DNA from: Epichloe hybrida
Taxonomy: Eukaryota > Ascomycota > Sordariomycetes > Hypocreales > Clavicipitaceae
Assembly (NCBI GenBank): GCA_019022495.1
Contig: JAFEKR010000002.1
Coordinates: 5,704,001 to 5,768,000, forward strand
Direction: 5' to 3'
DNA: 64,000 nt
Positions 59,692-64,000 of this stretch are shown here, in pieces. The notes below the pieces were generated by a model, which searched no databases, was not told where the DNA came from, and saw only the letters and a list, made by a program, of their open reading frames with translations. Numbering within the stretch: position 1 is the first letter of the stretch; every line of letters begins with the position of its first letter. A program made the translations under genes and the position numbers.

Positions 59692-61675
59692 ATGGGAGAC
59701 CCCCGCGAGTCGTCGTACTCGGTCGTACCGCGAATCCGATACAACACCGTTGGTGGTGTCAACGGCCCGCTGGTCATCCTTGAGAATGTAGGATACAGAT
59801 CTTGCGCTCCTGTGGGCTGGGAAGGTCTTGGGCGATGGCGACGGCGACGGCGATGACGAATGCTAACGATGGCGTCAATAGGTCAAATTCCCGAGATACA
59901 ATGAAATCGTGTCACTGACGCTGCCTGATGGAACTGTCCGGTCTGGCCAGGTTCTTGAGGCTCGAGGTATGTTGATTATACTCTCCTATTTTATGAGGGA
60001 ATGCTTTCCGTCTGTACTGATACCCTCAATAGGTGACAGAGCTGTGGTTCAGGTATTCTTCTTCACGCTACGGCACTGGTGCATTGCAGCGCAACTGACG
60101 GAATGTAACAGGTCTTCGAGGGCACTTCCGGTGTTGATATGAAGAAGGTAGGGCGCTGGTGTCTGAGAAGCAATCAATGGGACTGTTTGGTAGCTGACGA
60201 CATATATACAGACAAGAGTTGAATTCACTGGTGAAAGCTTGAAGCTTGGTGTCTCGGAGGATATGCTTGGTCGTATCTTTGATGGATCCGGTCGCGCCAT
60301 CGACAAGGGCCCCAAGGTCTTGCCCGAGGAGTACCTCGACATCAACGGAAGTCCTATCAACCCTTATTCTCGCGTACGTTGCTATACCACGATGATCAGA
60401 TGAGCACTGACAGGACGATGACGACGACGACAGGAATACTAACTGCGAATAGGAATACCCCGAGGAAATGATCTCCACTGGTATTTCCGCCATTGACACC
60501 ATGAACTCGATTGCCCGAGGGCAAAAGATCCCTATTTTCTCCGCTTCTGGTCTTCCACACAATGAGATTGCCGCCCAGATTTGTCGACAGGCCGGCCTTG
60601 TCAAGCAGAAGGGTGTCACGAACAAGGGCGTCCATGATGGCCATGAAGAGAACTTCTCCATCGTGTTTGGTGCCATGGGTGTGAACTTGGAAACCGCCCG
60701 ATTCTTTACCCGTGATTTCGAGGAGAACGGCAGTTTGGGACGTACCACACTGTTCCTGAACCTTGCAAACGATCCTACGTAAGTTTAGAACTCGATATTA
60801 TGGGTCCGCTGGAGAATATATGGCATACTTGTCCTGCCAGTTTGAATGGTGCTGACGAACATGATAGTATCGAACGTATTATTACTCCTCGTCTTGCCCT
60901 CACAACCGCAGAGTACTACGCCTACCAGCTGGAGAAGCACGTTCTTGTCATCTTGACCGATCTCTCGTCATACTGCGATTCGCTCCGTGAAGTCTCGGCT
61001 GCTCGAGAAGAAGTTCCCGGACGACGTGGTTTCCCCGGTTACATGTATACCGATTTGTCCACCATCTACGAGCGTGCTGGTCGTGTTGCTGGTCGTAATG
61101 GATCCATTACTCAGATCCCCATCTTGACCATGCCCAACGATGACATCACTCATCCTATTCCCGATTTGACCGGTTATATTACTGAGGGACAGATTTTCGT
61201 CGATAGAGCTCTCTACAATCGTGGTATCTACCCACCCATCAACGTGCTTCCATCACTGTCTCGTCTGATGAAGTCGGCCATCGGAGAGGGAATGACTCGC
61301 AAGGACCACGGCGATGTGTCGAATCAGTTGTATGCCAAGTATGCCATTGGTCGCGATGCCGCTGCCATGAAGGCAGTCGTTGGCGAGGAAGCCTTGTCTG
61401 CCGAAGACAAGCTGTCTCTGGAGTTCTTGGAAAAGTTTGAGCGACAGTTCATTAATCAGGGCGCTTATGAGTCACGAAGCATTTTCGAGTCCCTGGACCT
61501 GGCATGGAGCTTGTTGCGAATCTTCCCCAAGGACCTTCTTAACCGAATCCCCGCCAAGGTCTTGAACGAATTCTACCAGCGTGCTCAGAAGGATGCCAAG
61601 TCAAAGGGCAAGGCCCGAGCTGACACGGGTGCGAATGATCAGCAACAGACTGAAGGGAACCTGATTGACGCATAA
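59692..61675 (+). CDS. vma2: V-type proton ATPase subunit B
   Basis: Seven exons (59,692-59,787; 59,882-59,966; 60,033-60,052; 60,112-60,147; 60,212-60,373; 60,453-60,778; 60,868-61,675) give 510 residues, as usual for Vma2. Exons 3 and 4 are only 20 and 36 nt. Recognisable blocks are [29 protein letters not shown], the modified P-loop region [54 protein letters not shown] and [23 protein letters not shown]. Subunit B is the non-catalytic nucleotide-binding partner of subunit A in the V1 head that drives acidification of vacuoles. The C-terminal tail is short and polar. Confidence 0.97.
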
Positions 61676-62916
61676 ACAAGCACTCTACGAATGGTGCATG
61701 GCCACGGACTGGAGGGGATGGAAGATACGTGCAACAGCGGGCTTTTTATAAACTTATTGAAGTGTTCGAAGGCAGTGTAATAGACAATGAATGTGCAAGC
61801 AGGGACACGTGGATCAGCTTCGGTTTGCAAAAGGGCTGCCTATGCTGCGCGCGCGTCTGTGTTATATATAAATGTGCCGACAAGAGTTTACTTGTGTGAG
61901 TTTTAGTACGGGCCCATGAGCTTCGTTTGTTTTGTCTTGTTCTCTCGTGCGTGTGCATTCGAGAAGATGCAATCAATTTGGCAATTTACTGCATTAGCAT
62001 AAGGAAGTTGAGTGATGATGTACGGAGTGATCCGTCGTCCGTTGTGAAAAAGGCACTCGCTCTGGCACGAGGGCGAGATGCAAGAACGGCCGCAGCGAGA
62101 TGGGTCTTTCCAAAGTGCAAGCAATCGCCAGCCGTGTGCGGTGGTCACCCGGTGGTCACCCGGTGGTCACCCGCCAAGCATTTTCTACTACAGATCGTGT
62201 GCGGACTAGAGTGTCTGGTTTGGGTGAACAAAGAAACTGGGCCCTGCTGCATCGTGTTGGGGGGAAGGATGGCCCATGGGCGCAGAATTGTATGTATGTA
62301 CATCCTAGTTGGATGCAGGGAGGAAGTTCTTGGATCCAACCCCTGCGATGCGATGAACGGCTGATGTGGCGCGGCCCTTGTTGTTTGGCTGAAAGCGAAG
62401 GCGGGTGGGGAGGGGGGACGACATGATGCGGACGTTGTTGGTTGGTTTTTGTTCGTTTGCGGGAGAGACAATTGACAGCCAGACGGGCTTCGGGGAAGGG
62501 GAGAGAGAGCAAGGTTCGATCGATGATGGCCGTGACGCCAGATGCAAGCCATGGATGTGGATCCTTGAAAATGAGGGGGGTGCGGATATTTCGGCGTACA
62601 TTACGGAGTAGAAGATCATCGTGGGGTTGGACGGGGGCAGCATTACATTGTACACATGTAGCGTTGCACTGGCTTATAATAGACAAACGCGCCCTTGTTC
62701 CCCGGACTTGGCTTCGGTTCTCGCCCACCTCTTGTCGCGGCTTGTGGTTCATGCGCCAAGACAACAACACCTGACCACGGCGTACCACGGCAGACCACGT
62801 ACGTCGAGAGGCTTGGAATTGCATATTCACAAATCAAACCAATTGAGTGTTTTTCCTCTATCCAGTTCAAAGAGAGAGAGAGAGAGAGAGAGAATTCACG
62901 CCTTGATCGCCTCGTC
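61676..62916. other. Intergenic region with short tandem repeats
   Basis: About 1.24 kb. Three perfect 11-bp copies of CGGTGGTCACC lie at about 62,138-62,170, TACGGAGTA at 62,602-62,610, and a (GA)n run at about 62,871-62,893 just ahead of the next start. No gene is recognised. Confidence 0.6.
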
Positions 62917-64000
62917 ATGAAGTGGACTGCACGGCTCTTGGCCCTCGCGGCCCTCGCCGTCCCCATGGCGTTTGCCGACACCGACACCGACACCGACACC
63001 AACACCGACACCAACACCGACAAGACCCCCAAGCCGGACAAGGATGGCAAGTACTGGATCTACGGCGATGGCATCTCGGCCTCCTTCATTGCCTACGGAG
63101 CGTCCGTCTCCAACTTCATTGTCAAGGACCGCTATGGCATCGAGCGCGACATTGTCGCCGGCTTCGACAACGCCTCGTACTACGGCGAGGACAAACAGCA
63201 CCCTCACTTTGGTGGAGTGCCGGGCCGCTATGCCAATCGCATCAAGAACTCCACCTTTGAGATCGACGGCGTAAAGTACAAGATCAAGCCCAACGAGAAC
63301 CCTACCGTGGCAAATCCCGAGGGCGTGAACACCTTGCACGGCGGCCCCGATGGCTGGGACTGGCGCAACTTCACCGTCGTCTCGCACACCAACCACAGCA
63401 TCACATTCTCCTTTGTTGACCCCGATGGAAAGGAGGGCTTCCCCGGAGAAGTCGCCTCCATCATCACGTATGCCCTGAACGGGAGGGACTGGGACCTCCA
63501 GATGGTGGCCGAGGCGACGACCAAGAAGACGCCCATCATGCTGAGCAGCCATACCTACTGGAACCTGGATGGATTCGCCAACAACGAGACGAACCAGATC
63601 TTCAACCACACCTTGCACATGCCGTACGCAGGCATGCGCGTGGGCGTCGACAACATTCTCATCCCGACAGGCGAGCTTCTGCCCAACAAGAACTGGAGCG
63701 TCAATGATTTCTGGAGCAAGCCCAAGCAGATTGGGGCGTCTTGGGGCGACGAGGAATTAAAGGGCAACTGTGGCTTCAATTGCACCGGCTATGGTCAGTA
63801 CTTGCTCCCTCCGAAGTCCCTCAAGAGACATGGAGACGGGGAAGCGGACTTGTTAACGTGCTTTCTCGTATAGACAACTGCTACATCAACAACCGCGGCG
63901 CCCTCGGTCCCTACGACTGGCGCAAGCAGGGGCCCGTCACCACCCTCTCGTCAGACTGGTCCGGCATCCAACTCGACGTGTTCACCAACCAAGACGCCTT
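62917..64000 (+). CDS. Secreted aldose 1-epimerase family protein (partial, cut by window end)
   Basis: Exon 1 is 62,917-63,793 and exon 2 starts at 63,874 and runs open to the window end. The 80-bp intron has a GTCAGT donor and a TATAG acceptor. Residues 1-20 (MKWTARLLALAALAVPMAFA) are a signal peptide, followed by an Asp-Thr dipeptide repeat. The galactose-mutarotase fold shows GGVPGRYANRI, NTLHGGPDGWDWR with His141, and LSSHTYWNLDG with His212, matching the paired catalytic His positions of the family. Several N-x-S/T sites support secretion. Such enzymes interconvert sugar anomers; the substrate is not determinable. The catalytic Glu expected in the C-terminal part lies beyond the window. 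Confidence 0.9.

Noticed and set aside
62138..62170. Three GGTGGTCACC repeats as a possible operator array
   Set aside because: The units are not palindromic, and three copies in non-coding DNA are better explained as a short tandem repeat.

Overview
This looks like nuclear DNA of a filamentous ascomycete (Pezizomycotina). The evidence is many short GT-AG introns of about 50-130 bp with CTRAC-type branch sites, a Zn2Cys6 regulator, a Dad3-type DASH subunit, and a large AT-rich block of decayed retrotransposons of the kind made by repeat-induced point mutation (RIP). A hypocrealean Sordariomycete is my best guess from the protein flavour, but that is inference and I name no species.

The window has two compartments. 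Positions 1 to about 13,260 are an AT-rich, gene-free isochore with stops in every frame. Under the mutations it still reads as two Ty1/copia-type elements. One lies on the plus strand (about 430-5,490), with protease, integrase, reverse transcriptase and RNase H remnants in order. A different lineage lies on the minus strand (about 8,240-13,200). Between them is an unidentified decayed coding-like stretch (about 5,490-7,900). Composition switches abruptly at about 13,260 to ordinary gene-dense DNA.

The gene-dense part, left to right: haloacid-dehalogenase-type hydrolase (-), HNH-domain protein (+), a membrane-anchored secreted-type protein (+), a large heptamer minisatellite, a RasGEF with an N-terminal degenerate GTPase domain (+), an unknown protein (+), a small membrane protein (-), mitochondrial ribosomal protein uS5m (+), DASH subunit Dad3 (-), a giant repeat-rich coiled-coil protein (-), the Yhm2-type mitochondrial carrier (-), RNA polymerase III subunit Rpc82 (-), a Zn2Cys6 regulator (+), a beta-lactamase-like pseudogene (+), complex III core subunit 2 (+), an ataxin-2/Pbp1 homologue without a visible Lsm domain (+), a WW-domain Gly/Gln-rich protein (+), a single-pass ER-type protein (-), alpha-tubulin (+), 3-hydroxy-3-methylglutaryl-CoA lyase (+), vacuolar ATPase subunit B (+), and a secreted aldose-1-epimerase cut by the window end (+).

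Most genes are housekeeping and act in unrelated processes: mitochondrial translation, respiration and transport, transcription by Pol III, microtubules and kinetochore, leucine catabolism, and vacuolar acidification. I see no biosynthetic cluster or operon-like unit. Exon structures were worked out by hand. Wherever a complete set of exons is given, the summed length is a multiple of three and the reading frame is continuous. The most unusual items are the giant protein with three families of internal repeats, the Lsm-less ataxin-2 homologue, the pseudo-GTPase/RasGEF fusion, the overlapping uORF ahead of the Zn2Cys6 gene, and the unidentified relic between the two copia elements.
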